Shown: one piece after another, positions 26,360 through 35,938 of the stretch
How positions within the stretch are numbered: position 1 is the stretch's first letter
How the letters are laid out: the number at the start of each line of letters is the position of its first letter
DNA from: Halobellus rarus
GTDB taxonomy: Archaea; Halobacteriota; Halobacteria; Halobacteriales; Haloferacaceae
DNA length: 64,000 nucleotides
Direction of reading: 5' to 3'
Assembly: GCF_024494595.1 (NCBI RefSeq)
Contig: NZ_JANHDI010000007.1
Location: 246,472-310,471, forward strand
Position numbers and translations under genes: made by a program
Notes under the pieces: model-generated
What the model saw: the letters and a program-made list of their open reading frames with translations, nothing else
Told to the model about the DNA's origin: nothing
Database searches by the model: none

Positions 26360-26684
26360 GCGAAGTCTCTGGGAGCCAGCGAGGCGAGCGAAGCGAGTCT
26401 CGCAGGACCGGCAACGCCTGAGCCCGTAGAGCGAAGGCGTTCCTGTCGAGCGGGAGCAGCGAGCAAATCTTCGATTTGCGAGTGAGTTCCCGCGCGACCG
26501 GCAGCGTCTGTCGCCGTAGGCGACGACGCGGACACGAGCGCGGGAGTTCGTCGGACGAACGAAGTGAGTCCGACGGTGTTCCCGCGAGACCGCCAGCGGC
26601 TGAGTCCGTAAGACCGAAGACTTGGTGGACAGCGAGACGAGCGCCAGCGAGTCTCGCAGGACCGGCAACGCCTCAACCCGCAGG
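26327..26684. repeat. Degenerate repeats derived from or related to the aspS 3' end
   Basis: Five related 32-34-bp cores lie at 26327-26360 (the aspS terminus itself, encoding [10 protein letters not shown] and the stop), 26398-26429, 26487-26520, 26579-26612 and 26652-26684. Each has the shape CCCGCG-GACCG-CAGCG-CTGAGCCCGTAGG. Between them lie hairpins, for example GCAAAT-CTTCG-ATTTGC (26464-26480) and GTCGGAC with GTCCGAC arms (26550-26575). The whole 449-bp gap to the next gene (26360-26808) holds nothing else recognisable. Confidence 0.8.
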
Positions 26685-26808
26685 CGACAACACTGCTTCC
26701 AGCGGAACTCCCGCTGTCCCGACTACTCATCTCTCTTATTCGAGTTACACGCTCGGCTCACGCGCCTGAACCGCGCTCGATTTAACGGCGGACGCGCAAT
26801 CGACGGCA

Positions 26809-27675
26809 ATGACCGACGAGGCGGCGGCGTTCGTGCCCGGGCACGTCACCGGATTCTTCAGCGCGCACCCCGACGAGGACCCGTCGACGGCGGGCTCTCG
26901 CGGCGCCGGGATCGCGCTCTCGCACGGCGTCGACGTCCGCGTCGTCCGCGGCATTGGTGGCAACGACGTCGGAGTGACGCTGAACGGCGACCCGATCGAC
27001 GTTGCCCCCGTCGGCGCCGTCCTCGACGACCTCGACGCGTCGGACGCGCGGGTCGTCGCCGAGACGCCGCTGCCGCTCGGTGCCGGCTTCGGCGTCTCGG
27101 GAGCGATGGCGCTCGGCGTCGCCTACGCCGTCAACGCCGCTTACGACCGCACACGGAGCGAGAACGACCTCATCGAACTCGCTCACGTCGCCGAGGTCGA
27201 GGCCGGAACCGGACTCGGCGACGTGGTGGCGCAGGCCCGGGGCGGGCTCCCGATCCGACTCGAACCCGGCGCACCGGGGCACGGTCGCCTCGACGGCATC
27301 CCCGCCAGCCCGCGCGTCGAGTACGTCTCCTTCGGGGCAGTCTCGACGGAGGACGTGCTCTCGGGCGACACCAGCACGCTGACCGCCGCGGGCGAGCGCG
27401 CGCTGTCGGATCTGCGAGCGGAGCCGACCACCGATCGGCTCGTCGAACGCTCTCGGCGGTTCGCTCGGGAGGCGGACCTCCTCACCGAGCGCGTCGCCGA
27501 CGCCGTCGCGGCGGTCCGCGCCGAGGGCGGCGACGCCGCGATGGCGATGCTCGGCGACACCGTCTTCGCGTTCGGCGACGGCCTCTCGGCCGCCGGCTAC
27601 GACCCTGAGGTCTGCTCGGTCCATCCGACGGGGGCGACGCTTCGCCCGCCCGACGTCGGTCGCTTCGAGCGCTGA
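26809..27675 (+). CDS. Pantoate kinase (GHMP family)
   Basis: A 288-aa kinase phosphorylating pantoate in the archaeal route to coenzyme A. It has the GHMP ATP-binding region (ETPLPLGAGFGVSGAMALGVAYAVN) and an N-terminal FVPGHVTGFFSAHPDEDP segment characteristic of archaeal PoK rather than other GHMP kinases. The next gene encodes the following enzyme of the pathway, strongly supporting the call. Confidence 0.9.
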   Translation: MTDEAAAFVPGHVTGFFSAHPDEDPSTAGSRGAGIALSHGVDVRVVRGIGGNDVGVTLNGDPIDVAPVGAVLDDLDASDARVVAETPLPLGAGFGVSGAMALGVAYAVNAAYDRTRSENDLIELAHVAEVEAGTGLGDVVAQARGGLPIRLEPGAPGHGRLDGIPASPRVEYVSFGAVSTEDVLSGDTSTLTAAGERALSDLRAEPTTDRLVERSRRFAREADLLTERVADAVAAVRAEGGDAAMAMLGDTVFAFGDGLSAAGYDPEVCSVHPTGATLRPPDVGRFER

Positions 27676-27755
27676 ACGGACCGCACAACTGCCGAATGCG
27701 AGACGCGGCGAACCCAAACCGTCCCGCTTTTCGTCCGGCCAATCGATCGCAAGGT

Positions 27756-28517
27756 ATGAGCGAGATCGACGTTCCGGAGAGCCACCCCCGCTACCAGTCG
27801 CTTCTGACCCGCCACCGGATCGAAGCGGGCGTCGAAAAGGGGATCACGAGCAAGCAGGGGCTCATCGCGGAGGGTCGCGGCGAGGCGTTCGACTACCTCC
27901 TCGGCGAGCGCACCATCGAATCGGCCGACGAGGCCGCGCGGGCGGCCGCGGCGCTCCTGCTCTTGGCCGACCGTCCCGTCCTCTCGGTCAACGGCAACGT
28001 CGCGGCGCTCGTCCCCGGCGAGACCGTCGAACTCGCCGCGGCTGTCGACGCCGACGTCGAGGTGAACCTCTTCAACCGGACCGACGAGCGGATGACAGCG
28101 ATCGTCGGGCACCTCCGCGAGCACGGTGCCGAGGAGGCCGGGGTCGAGATCAAGGGACTGACCGCCGACGCGCGCATTCCCGGCTTGGAGCACGAGCGAT
28201 CGAAGGTCGATGCCGACGGCATCGGCGCGGCCGACGTCGTGCTCGTCCCGCTGGAGGACGGCGACCGCGCGGAGGCGCTCGCCGAGATGGGCAAATCCGA
28301 GATCGTGATCGACCTGAATCCGCTGTCGCGGTCCGCGCGGGCCGCGGCGGTCCCGATCGTCGACAACATCCTCCGAGCGGTCCCGAACATCACCCAGCAC
28401 GCCGAGGCGCTGCGTGGCGCGTCGCGGGAGGAATTGGAAGCGATCGTCGCAGACTTCGACCCGGAGGCGGCGCTGTCGGCGGCCGAAGACGCGATCCGAT
28501 CGGGCGATCTCGAATAG
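27756..28517 (+). CDS. 4-phosphopantoate--beta-alanine ligase (phosphopantothenate synthetase)
   Basis: A 253-aa archaeal enzyme joining 4-phosphopantoate with beta-alanine. Conserved parts include SHPRYQSLLTRHRIEAGVEKGI, RPVLSVNGNVAALVPGE, EVNLFNRTDERM, MGKSEIVIDLNPLSRSA and VDNILRAVPNI. ATG 27756 gives the family N-terminus; the frame extends 20 codons upstream without conservation. It follows the pantoate kinase gene by 80 bp. Confidence 0.9.
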   Translation: MSEIDVPESHPRYQSLLTRHRIEAGVEKGITSKQGLIAEGRGEAFDYLLGERTIESADEAARAAAALLLLADRPVLSVNGNVAALVPGETVELAAAVDADVEVNLFNRTDERMTAIVGHLREHGAEEAGVEIKGLTADARIPGLEHERSKVDADGIGAADVVLVPLEDGDRAEALAEMGKSEIVIDLNPLSRSARAAAVPIVDNILRAVPNITQHAEALRGASREELEAIVADFDPEAALSAAEDAIRSGDLE

Positions 28518-28559
28518 CGTTCTCCGCTCTGGTTCGCTCGTCCCACTCCACCGACGCGC

Positions 28560-29285
28560 TCACTCGTCCCGGAGTTCGGCCTCGGTGAGCGCCTCGTTGA
28601 GGTCGTCGCGGACGAACTCGCCGGACTCTCTGTCCATCGCGGTCGTCACGATCCGGTTCTCCTGGACGCTCGATCCGTCCCGGAGCAGCAGTCGGACGTT
28701 GCCGTTGTCGTCGGCGCGGGTCACCTTCGCTCTGAGCCCCGTCTGCGATCCCATCCCGCCCGCGTCGATCGGCCCGGGGACGATCTTCTTGACGTGCGGG
28801 TGGTCGGCGACGACGCCGATGGCCTGCCGACCGTTCCGGCCGCCGATCAGCGTCGAGTGGGACCCGCCGAGTTTCTCTCTGGGCGGCGTCTCGACGACCT
28901 CCAGCGAGCGCTCGCCGCGTCGCTCCAGCACCCGCTCGACGGGGTCGTCGGCCGCGACGCGGTAGAACTCGTGGTGCAGTTGCGCTCTCGTCTCTCTGAG
29001 GACCGCGCGGTTCCCCGCCGCGAACACGGTCTCGGGCCGCTTGCGGCGGATGTCGTCGGCGACGCGCCCCGCGAAGTTCCTGAGCTCGACGGTCTCGGTC
29101 TCGGGGTCGTCCTCGGGGACGGTCGTCAGCGTCGTCTTCCCCACGATCTCCTCGCCGTCGAGCATCGTCAACTCGGCGCGATCGCGCTCGAAGGCGACGA
29201 CGACGGCGTCGCAGTTGGCGGTGTCGCAGACCAGACAGTAGTCGCCCGGGCGTTCGAGCGGCGTGCCGCACCGCCGACAGTCCAT
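28560..29285 (-). CDS. DUF2103 family zinc-ribbon protein
   Basis: 241 aa. An N-terminal zinc ribbon (CRRCG and CLVCDTANC, residues 3-25) is followed by a conserved archaeal DUF2103 region ending in GGSHSTLIGGRNGRQAIGVV and HPHVKKIVPGPIDAGG. The positively charged conserved patch suggests nucleic-acid binding, but the biochemical role is unknown. It is convergent with the phosphopantothenate synthetase gene. Confidence 0.8.
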   Translation of the reverse strand: MDCRRCGTPLERPGDYCLVCDTANCDAVVVAFERDRAELTMLDGEEIVGKTTLTTVPEDDPETETVELRNFAGRVADDIRRKRPETVFAAGNRAVLRETRAQLHHEFYRVAADDPVERVLERRGERSLEVVETPPREKLGGSHSTLIGGRNGRQAIGVVADHPHVKKIVPGPIDAGGMGSQTGLRAKVTRADDNGNVRLLLRDGSSVQENRIVTTAMDRESGEFVRDDLNEALTEAELRDE

Positions 29286-29405
29286 AGCGAGCGAAGGCGA
29301 CGGGAAAATAAAAGCGCGGCTATCGGTCGGTGCCCCGACCCACCGACGTCCCGCGTCCTCGGCGGCGTCGATCGCGGCGAGTGTCCGTCCGGTCGGACCG
29401 CCCCC

Positions 29406-30806
29406 TCACAGGTCCGTCGGGTCGGTCTTCAGATACTCTCGGAGCAGCACCGTCGCGTACGATCCCGAGGGAAGCGAGAAGGAGAGGTCGTACGCGTCCT
29501 CGTCGGCGTCGACGTCGGTGGCGACGCGCGTCCGAAGCAGGACCGCGCGCCGCGTGCCGGTCGAGTGGAACTGGTCGGGAAGGTCGAAATCGCCGGGGTC
29601 GAGGTCGAGGTCGTCGAGGACGGCGCGTTCGACGTCTCCCGGCTCGCCCGACGCGAGTTCCGTTTCGACGCCGATCAGCGGCGCGGTCACGAACGCCCGG
29701 CCGCGCTCACAGTGTCGCCGCATCACGTCGACGCGGCGCTCGGTCGCGACCTGCGTCCGGTCGGTGTCCGGGCGGAAGAGCCCGCCGGGGGCGTCGGTGT
29801 CGGCGAAGCAGACGACGTCGCCCTCAACCGGATGGGAGAGGGGAAGGCCGCGCGAGAGCCGCTCGCTGACGATTCTGTTGAACGCGTACGACTGCGCGGC
29901 GTTGACGAACAGCCGCTGGAGGTTCTCCGGAACCGCCTCCAGGGCGTGCCGCCACCGCTCTTCGGTCCCGTCGCCGTCCTCGTGCAGGCGGTGTAACATC
30001 GATCGCTCGAAGCGGAGCGCGCCGGGCATCCGGTCGAGCGCCGCCTGCCAGTCCGGGTTCTCCGTCTCGGCCTGCTCGTCGACGAACTGCCGGGCCTCCC
30101 GTGTCGCCTCGGGCTCGGCCTCGGAGGGGTTGCCGACGTACGTCAGGACCGCCTCGCGCCACTCGCCGCGGGCGACGCACAGACCGACCTCGTGGGTGAC
30201 CGGCCGGCGGCTTCCGAAGCGCTGGTGGCCGAAGTAGTTCGGGACGGCCACGTCGACGCCGTCTCCGTCGGTCCCGCCGTTGCCGTCCTTCGAGCCGCCC
30301 GCCGCGCCCGCCCCACTGACCCGCGCGTGCAGCGCTGCCGTGACCTCGTCGACCGGCGCGACGTCGGCGTCGCGGACGCGGATCTCGAAGGCGTTGCCCG
30401 CCAGGTCGCCGAAGTGGAGCCGGCGGCCGATCCTGCCCAGGACCTCGACGTCGGCGTCGTCGACGTCGGGGAGCGTCTCCGGGTCGACCCCGTCGAGCGA
30501 GAACAGCTGCGTCGTGACCGCGTACTTGTCCTTCGTACCGGCCCAGGAGACCCGCTCGCGGCTGATCCCCAGCGCGTTCGAGAGCCGGCGCGCGAAGTCG
30601 TTGGTGTCCCACCCGCGCAGCGTCGCCCGGACGAGCAGGTGCGGGTAGTCGCCGGTCTCGGCGTCGAGCGGCGCGGGGTCCATCGCCTCCAGTTCCCGGA
30701 CGCGGAAGTCCGCAGGAGTCGACCGCAGGCGGCCGCCGGTCCCGTCGGCGTCGCTGTAGTAGTGCTCGATGCCGACGCGCCGTTCGAGAGGGTGAGCCTC
30801 GCGCAT
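29406..30806 (-). CDS. truD: tRNA pseudouridine(13) synthase TruD
   Basis: 466 aa. The catalytic motif GTKDKYA holds D93. Further TruD signatures are [11 protein letters not shown] and the C-terminal [16 protein letters not shown]. The TRUD insertion domain lies between about 230 and 370. A Gly/Asp-rich loop ([14 protein letters not shown]) is a local insertion. ATG 30806 gives [17 protein letters not shown], as in other haloarchaea. In related genomes truD neighbours pth2; here a sensor kinase lies between them. Confidence 0.92.
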   Translation of the reverse strand: MREAHPLERRVGIEHYYSDADGTGGRLRSTPADFRVRELEAMDPAPLDAETGDYPHLLVRATLRGWDTNDFARRLSNALGISRERVSWAGTKDKYAVTTQLFSLDGVDPETLPDVDDADVEVLGRIGRRLHFGDLAGNAFEIRVRDADVAPVDEVTAALHARVSGAGAAGGSKDGNGGTDGDGVDVAVPNYFGHQRFGSRRPVTHEVGLCVARGEWREAVLTYVGNPSEAEPEATREARQFVDEQAETENPDWQAALDRMPGALRFERSMLHRLHEDGDGTEERWRHALEAVPENLQRLFVNAAQSYAFNRIVSERLSRGLPLSHPVEGDVVCFADTDAPGGLFRPDTDRTQVATERRVDVMRRHCERGRAFVTAPLIGVETELASGEPGDVERAVLDDLDLDPGDFDLPDQFHSTGTRRAVLLRTRVATDVDADEDAYDLSFSLPSGSYATVLLREYLKTDPTDL

Positions 30807-30888
30807 CTGGTTGCCTCCGAGTATCTCCCGGAGTAAGGCCGCTCCGGTTCCCACTCGTTCGGGAACTCCCGGCTTCGCCGACCTCCTG

Positions 30889-31950
30889 TTAGTTCCCCTC
30901 GTCGGACTCTCGCATTCCGGTGATCTCGAACCGTGCCCCGCCCGCCTCGGAGTCGCCGACGGCGACGTCCCAGCCGTGGGCCTCCGCCGTCGCGGCGACG
31001 ATGTTGAGACCGAACCCCGTCCCGCTCTCTCCGGTGGTGTATCCGTACTCGAAGACGCGCTCGCGGTCCGCTTCGGGCACTCCCGATCCGTCGTCGTCGA
31101 CGGCGATCCCGCCCGGGATCGACGAGACCGTCACCGTGACGCCGTCGGTGTCCTCCCCGGCGTGTCGAATCGCGTTCTCGAAGAGGTTCTCGAAGAGCCG
31201 ACAGAGTCGCCCGTCGTCGGCTTCGACCGTCCCGAGGTCGCCGTCGACGATCAGGCTCCCGCCGGCGTCGTCCGCGCGCGCCGGTTCGACCTCGTCGCCG
31301 CACCCGCCGACGGCCTCCCACGCGCCGACCACGATGCGGTTCAAATCGACGGGTGTGACGTCCGGGTCCCGACGCCTGTCGCCGACGAGTGTCCGAACGT
31401 CGCCGATGATGGACTCCATTCGACCGTGCACGCGATCCAATCGATCCAGGAACTCCTCGCCGCCGGCGACCTCCTCGCGGAGGATCTTCACCTGCGCCTG
31501 CGCGGCGTTCAACGGGCTCGTGAGGTCGTGCGTCAGGATCTCGGCGAACCGTTCGAGGTCGCGCTCGCGCTCCGCCCGCTCGGTCACGTCCCGCACGACG
31601 CTCACGAGGTACTCCCGGTCCCCGACGGTCGTCGACGACACGCTCGATTCGGCCCAGAACGTCGTGCCATCGTTCCGTTCGGCCTCCCAGCGAAACGTTT
31701 CCGCCTCCCCCCGCCGTGCCGTTCGGTCTGCTGCTGCCCGTGTGCCTCTCGTCCGGTCCGAGTCGACCGTGTACGCTTCGGCGTCGAGTTCGCGGAAGTC
31801 CTCGGGGGCGTATCCGAACACGTCCTCGACGGCCGCGTTGACGGCGACGACCTGTCCGCTCGCGACCTCGCGGACGATCACGGCGTCGCCCATCCCGTCG
31901 ACGACCTGCGCGAGCGCGTCGTCGACACGCTCCCCCGCGAAGTTCCTCAT
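30889..31950 (-). CDS. PAS-domain sensor histidine kinase
   Basis: 353 aa, soluble. A PAS domain (about 10-125) is followed by a HisKA-like dimerisation helix with H141 ([15 protein letters not shown]) and a HATPase domain: N box [15 protein letters not shown]1 VDDDGSGVP, and G2 GTGFGLNIV. No membrane segment or receiver is present. It is a cytoplasmic haloarchaeal kinase whose ligand and partner regulator cannot be inferred here. Confidence 0.88.
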   Translation of the reverse strand: MRNFAGERVDDALAQVVDGMGDAVIVREVASGQVVAVNAAVEDVFGYAPEDFRELDAEAYTVDSDRTRGTRAAADRTARRGEAETFRWEAERNDGTTFWAESSVSSTTVGDREYLVSVVRDVTERAERERDLERFAEILTHDLTSPLNAAQAQVKILREEVAGGEEFLDRLDRVHGRMESIIGDVRTLVGDRRRDPDVTPVDLNRIVVGAWEAVGGCGDEVEPARADDAGGSLIVDGDLGTVEADDGRLCRLFENLFENAIRHAGEDTDGVTVTVSSIPGGIAVDDDGSGVPEADRERVFEYGYTTGESGTGFGLNIVAATAEAHGWDVAVGDSEAGGARFEITGMRESDEGN

Positions 31951-32028
31951 TTGTGCTCCCTCCGTACGGACCCGTGGTAAGTCGTTTGGCCGGCTCCCCG
32001 TCTGTCCTCCGTGACTTCGACCCTCGGA

Positions 32029-32367
32029 TCAGTACAGCGAGAGGTCCCCGGTCACCCGGTCGACGTCCTCGTCGCGAGCGGGACCGACCGCCAGACACGT
32101 CACCGTGCCGGGATCGAGTTGGGTGTGTCCGGCGTCCCGGATGATCGCGTTCGGGAGACCGAGCCGCTCGGCCTCGTCGGCCAGTCGGAACAGCGTCTCC
32201 TCGCCGTCGGCCTTCAACACGACCTTCTTTTGCCCGCCGCCTTTCCACTCTTTTCTGGTCCGGTCGTCGGTGTCCTCGTACGCCGACAGCGAGGCGTGTG
32301 CGACCTGCGCGGCGAGCTTTCCCCTCCCCATCCCGAGATCCGTTCGGGCGACGATGGCCTGCTTCAT
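32029..32367 (-). CDS. pth2: Peptidyl-tRNA hydrolase, archaeal type (Pth2)
   Basis: A 112-aa enzyme that recycles peptidyl-tRNA. The N-terminal motif [18 protein letters not shown] contains the conserved K17 and H24. The C-terminal part ([27 protein letters not shown]) is the family signature. Length is normal. Confidence 0.94.
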   Translation of the reverse strand: MKQAIVARTDLGMGRGKLAAQVAHASLSAYEDTDDRTRKEWKGGGQKKVVLKADGEETLFRLADEAERLGLPNAIIRDAGHTQLDPGTVTCLAVGPARDEDVDRVTGDLSLY

Positions 32368-32423
32368 ACGTGTCGGTGGCTCGCGCGGTCGTATATGTCC
32401 TCGCTTCCCGCGGGGGAAGCGTC

Positions 32424-32434
32424 ATAATTATAAT
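32424..32434 (+). promoter_or_regulatory. TATA-like box, leaderless spacing
   Basis: ATAATTATAAT is centred about 27 bp before the GTG at 32456 and supports that start. Confidence 0.55.
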
Positions 32435-32455
32435 CGATCTCGATCACCGGAACCT

Positions 32456-32932
32456 GTGCCCTCCACAATTGGTCCCAGTTCGTTCTTCGCGGCGGTGTTG
32501 CTCCTCGTCGGAACCGGCCTCGCCGGGTACGGCGCGTACGATTACACCCAGCAGTCCGAAGCGATCGAGGACGCGGTGTCAGTGGAAGCGACGGTCGTCG
32601 AGACCGACGTCGAGACGGTCTCCAGCAAGGGAGACCAGTCCCACGAGCCGACCGTGTCCTTCGAGTACCGCTACGACGGCACGGCGTACACCGGCGACCG
32701 GATCTTCCCGTCGGACGTGAGCCCGAAGTACGAGACGCACTCGAAGGCGCAGTCGATCGCGCAGGAGTACGAATCGGGGGAGACGGTCACCGCGTACGTC
32801 GATCCGGCGTCGCCCGGCGACGCGTTCCTCGAGAAGCGACGGTCGACGTATCCGCTGAAACTCGCGGGGATCGGGGTCCTGATCGTGCTCATCACGCTCG
32901 GGTCTCGCGTCCGGTCGTCGCTAAATATCTAG
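32456..32932 (+). CDS. DUF3592 membrane protein
   Basis: 158 aa from GTG 32456. An N-terminal helix (about 8-27), an extracytoplasmic beta domain (VEATVVETDVETV, PTVSFEYRYDGTAYTGDRIFP, VTAYVDPASPGDAFLEKR) and a C-terminal helix (about 134-150) form the standard DUF3592 layout. Function unknown. The start was chosen from the TATA-like box 27 bp upstream; no ATG exists nearby in frame. Confidence 0.78.
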   Translation: MPSTIGPSSFFAAVLLLVGTGLAGYGAYDYTQQSEAIEDAVSVEATVVETDVETVSSKGDQSHEPTVSFEYRYDGTAYTGDRIFPSDVSPKYETHSKAQSIAQEYESGETVTAYVDPASPGDAFLEKRRSTYPLKLAGIGVLIVLITLGSRVRSSLNI

Positions 32933-32961
32933 GACGGTCTCTCGGTCGGACGACTCCGAGG

Positions 32962-33045
32962 TATAGTAGCGTTTGCAACTGATTACACATCCGACCGCAC
33001 GACGTCGTGCGATCGAGTGAGTAAAGACTTGCAAACGCTACTATA
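32962..33045. mobile_element. MITE-like element with perfect 17-bp terminal inverted repeats
   Basis: TATAGTAGCGTTTGCAA at 32962-32978 is repeated in perfect inverse as TTGCAAACGCTACTATA at 33029-33045. The 50-bp core contains a 16-bp perfect palindrome (CGCACGACGTCGTGCG, 32996-33011). The element carries no gene. If the mobile unit begins one dinucleotide in, it would be flanked by TA, as with TA-targeting transposases. The parent IS is not in the window. Confidence 0.65.
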
Positions 33046-33155
33046 GGCTTGCCGCCGGAGCGGTCCGGCCGCAACGAGTCGGTTCGTTCGCCTCGGCGGA
33101 CCGCCCCAGTCGGAAGCGTGTGACTTTACGTCGCTCGCTCACACTCACTCGGACG

Positions 33156-33809
33156 ATGATACTCTCTGACGACGACATCCTCGCTCGACTGGAGGCCGGT
33201 GACCTCGTCGTCGACCCCATCGACGACCTCGATATGCAGATCCAGCCGGCGAGCATCGACCTCCGACTCGGCGAGGAGTTCTTGGAGTTCCAGCGGACGA
33301 ACATCTCCTGTATCCACCCGAACCGCGAGTCGGAGGTCTCCGAGTACGTGACCGAGACCACGGTGCCGGAGGGCGAGGAGTTCATCCTTCACCCCGGCGA
33401 CTTCGTCCTCGGGACGACCAAAGAGCGCGTCGAGATCCCCCCCGATCTCCTCGCGACCGTCGAGGGGCGCTCTTCGCTCGGTCGCCTGGCGGTCGTGATC
33501 CACGCGACCGCGGGCATCGTCGACCCGGGCTACCACGGACAGATCACGCTCGAACTGTCGAACCTCGGCACCGCGCCGGTGGCGCTCACGCCGGGGATGC
33601 GCGTCTCACAGCTCGTCTTCACCGAACTCACCCGGCCCGCGGGACGACCCTACGGCGTCGAGCGCGGGTCGAAGTATCAGAACCAGAAGGGGCCGCAGGC
33701 CTCGCGCATCGGTGCCGACCCCGAGTTCGCGTCGGAATCGACGGCGCCCGACGAGGGTGGCGGCGACGTCGAGAGCGCCGAGCGTCGAGACGGGGATACG
33801 GACGAATGA
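33156..33809 (+). CDS. dcd: dCTP deaminase
   Basis: A 217-aa homotrimeric enzyme making dUTP (or dUMP in the bifunctional form) from dCTP. Motifs are [15 protein letters not shown], the catalytic region [24 protein letters not shown], and [15 protein letters not shown]. The last 30 residues are an acidic halophilic tail. The stop overlaps thiR by 4 bp. Confidence 0.93.
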   Translation: MILSDDDILARLEAGDLVVDPIDDLDMQIQPASIDLRLGEEFLEFQRTNISCIHPNRESEVSEYVTETTVPEGEEFILHPGDFVLGTTKERVEIPPDLLATVEGRSSLGRLAVVIHATAGIVDPGYHGQITLELSNLGTAPVALTPGMRVSQLVFTELTRPAGRPYGVERGSKYQNQKGPQASRIGADPEFASESTAPDEGGGDVESAERRDGDTDE

Positions 33810-34720
33810 AGTTCATCGAGGAGGTCGTCGTCGAGGAGTTCCTCCCCACCTTCCGCTCGATGCTGGCGGAGGCGCTCCGTGATCGAGGACTCACCCAACA
33901 CGAAGTGGCGGAGGCGCTGGGAATCAGCCAGAGCGCCGTCTCGAAGTACGCCCACGGCGACGTGAGTCGGCGAGCGGCGGTCCTCGAAGACGAGCGCGTC
34001 GCCGAACTCGTCGAGCGCGTCGCCGACGGCCTCGCGACGGGCGATATGAGTCGCGTGCAGGCGCTCGTCGAGGCCGAAGTGCTCGTCCGGCGGTTAGAGG
34101 AGGGCGACCTGCTCGCGCGCCTCCACGAGGAGGCGATGCCCGAACTCGCCGACCACGACGGCTACGTTCGGATCCACGACCCCGAGAGCGGGCTCCGGAC
34201 GAGTGAACAGGTCCGGTCGTCGCTACGGCGGGCGCTCCGCCGCCTGACGAACGCCAGCGGGTTCGCCGGTCTCATCCCCAACGTCGGCTCGAACCTCGTC
34301 GAGTGCCTCCCGGAGGCGGCCGACGTCGACGACGTCGCGGGCGTGCCCGGGCGGATCTTCGACGTCAAGGGCCGCGCGACCGTCCCGGCCGACCCGGAGT
34401 TCGGCGTCAGCGAGCACGTCGCGAGCGTGCTCCTGTCGGCGCGCGAGGCCGGAAGCGACGCCCGCGCCGCGCTCAACGTCCGATACGACTCGAAGATCGT
34501 CGCGGACCTCGAAGCCGCCGGCTACGACGCCGTCGAGTTCGACCCGGACGCGCCGACCGATCCGATCCGCGAGTCGCTCGCAGAGCGCGGCCCCGAATCG
34601 CTCTCTGCGACGTTCGTCTGCTATCAGACCGGCGGGTACGGCATCGAGCCGATCACCTACGTGCTCGGCCCCGACGCCGACGCGGTCGTCACGGCGGTCA
34701 AGGGACTACTGAAAGACTGA
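33806..34720 (+). CDS. thiR: ThiR-like regulator (HTH plus ThiN domain)
   Basis: 304 aa. The N-terminal XRE-like helix-turn-helix ([23 protein letters not shown], about 30-55) is fused to a C-terminal ThiN-type thiamine-phosphate synthase domain (about 125-300: [49 protein letters not shown]). In archaea this fusion acts as a thiamine-phosphate-sensing repressor of thiamine genes. It overlaps dcd (ATGA) and converges on thi4, its likely target. Confidence 0.88.
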   Translation: MKFIEEVVVEEFLPTFRSMLAEALRDRGLTQHEVAEALGISQSAVSKYAHGDVSRRAAVLEDERVAELVERVADGLATGDMSRVQALVEAEVLVRRLEEGDLLARLHEEAMPELADHDGYVRIHDPESGLRTSEQVRSSLRRALRRLTNASGFAGLIPNVGSNLVECLPEAADVDDVAGVPGRIFDVKGRATVPADPEFGVSEHVASVLLSAREAGSDARAALNVRYDSKIVADLEAAGYDAVEFDPDAPTDPIRESLAERGPESLSATFVCYQTGGYGIEPITYVLGPDADAVVTAVKGLLKD

Positions 34721-34739
34721 CACCAACCCCTGCCGAGTA

Positions 34740-35663
34740 TCAGTCGTCCGCGGGCGCGGTGGGCGCGAACTCGATCGGCGACGCGTCGCGGCCGAGCTCG
34801 TCGAGGCACGCCTGCGCGCCCCGCTTCCCGGAGAGGAGCATCGCGCCGAACGTCGGTCCCATCCGCGGGAGCCCCTCGACGGTGGCGACGGCCATCCCGG
34901 TGGCGACGACGCCCGGGTGGACGAGGCCGGTGTGTTCGACCACCTGATCTTCCGACTCGCCGACCCACATCGAGTCGTGGCCGGGGGAGTCGTGGCCGGG
35001 CGCGCCGTACTCGTCGTCACCGGTCGCGTCCATCCCCGTGTTGTGCTCGTCCGCGTGTTCGATCCCGGGCGCGTCGAGCGCGCCGCGCTCTGAGAGCTTC
35101 GAGACGACGACGGCCTCGTGGCCGGTCGAGTCGACGACGAGGTCGGACTCGACGGCGACGGGGTCGACGCAGGTGAGTTCGCGCGGCAGCGCGTGCACCG
35201 GCGTCCAGTTGAGGACGACGCCGCCGACGCGGTCGTTCTCGCGGACGACCACGTCCGTGAACTCCGTCATGTTCTGGATCTTCGCGCCGGCGTCGCAGGC
35301 GGCCTCGACGAGCGACGAGACCGCGTGCGGACCGTCGGCGACGTACAGTCCCGAGGCCTCGTCGGACTCCTCGTAGGGGACGCCGAGTTCGTCGAGCACC
35401 GACTGTCCCGGGTCCCGCACGGTCACCTTGTTCATCAGGAAGCCGCCGAGCCAGAACCCGCCCCCGAGGTAGTTGTTCTTCTCGACGACGGTCACGTCGA
35501 CGCCGCGCTCGGCCAACTCCTTCGCCGTGACGAGGCCGGAGGGGCCGCCGCCGACGACGATGACGTCGGTGTCGACGCGGTCGAGGAACTCCTCGCTCCA
35601 GTCTGTGGCGATGGCTCGAGTCACCTGTGCTTCGCTCACGTCCGCGAATCCGTCGAACTCCAT
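34740..35663 (-). CDS. thi4: Thi4-type thiazole synthase
   Basis: 307 aa from ATG 35663. FAD/NAD-binding GGGPSGL at 38-44. C165 (RELTCVDP) lies where yeast and Haloferax Thi4 carry the sulfur-donating cysteine, so this is predicted to be the self-sacrificing type rather than the sulfide-using His-type of methanogens. [21 protein letters not shown] is the C-terminal signature. The internal segment with repeated GHDS is a halophilic insertion. An ATG eight codons upstream is less likely because it would shift C165 from the published Haloferax numbering. Confidence 0.92.
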   Translation of the reverse strand: MEFDGFADVSEAQVTRAIATDWSEEFLDRVDTDVIVVGGGPSGLVTAKELAERGVDVTVVEKNNYLGGGFWLGGFLMNKVTVRDPGQSVLDELGVPYEESDEASGLYVADGPHAVSSLVEAACDAGAKIQNMTEFTDVVVRENDRVGGVVLNWTPVHALPRELTCVDPVAVESDLVVDSTGHEAVVVSKLSERGALDAPGIEHADEHNTGMDATGDDEYGAPGHDSPGHDSMWVGESEDQVVEHTGLVHPGVVATGMAVATVEGLPRMGPTFGAMLLSGKRGAQACLDELGRDASPIEFAPTAPADD

Positions 35664-35938
35664 TACATTATCCAGTTCTACCACCAACTACTAATCCGTT
35701 TCGCTGTCTCGATTTCGGCCGCAGATTCCGTCCTCCCCGCAGTGCTACTCCTGCCACACTACAGTTCTCCCAACAGTACCGCTGCCGACTGCTCGGCAGT
35801 GGTCGTGTGTGCGCGGCGCGCGAGTGCCGAACGACTTACCCCGTCCGCGCGCCTACGCGAGATACAGATGTTTACACCAGCAGCCGCTGCTCACACTGCG
35901 GCGGACACTCGATCGCCGGCGGTCGGGAGGGATCGCCG

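Noticed and set aside
26476..26769. Open frame through the aspS repeat region
   Set aside because: It is the translation of degenerate repeats and hairpins with no consistent protein pattern.
30143..32425. Very long minus-strand open frame (about 760 codons) across truD, the kinase and pth2
   Set aside because: It is arginine-rich with no domain, and it overlaps three well-supported genes in another frame. High GC keeps antisense and alternate frames open.
35664..35938. Possible TPP riboswitch upstream of thi4
   Set aside because: I could not find the conserved CUGAGA and ACCUG-type elements in a suitable order. The neighbouring ThiR regulator explains control.
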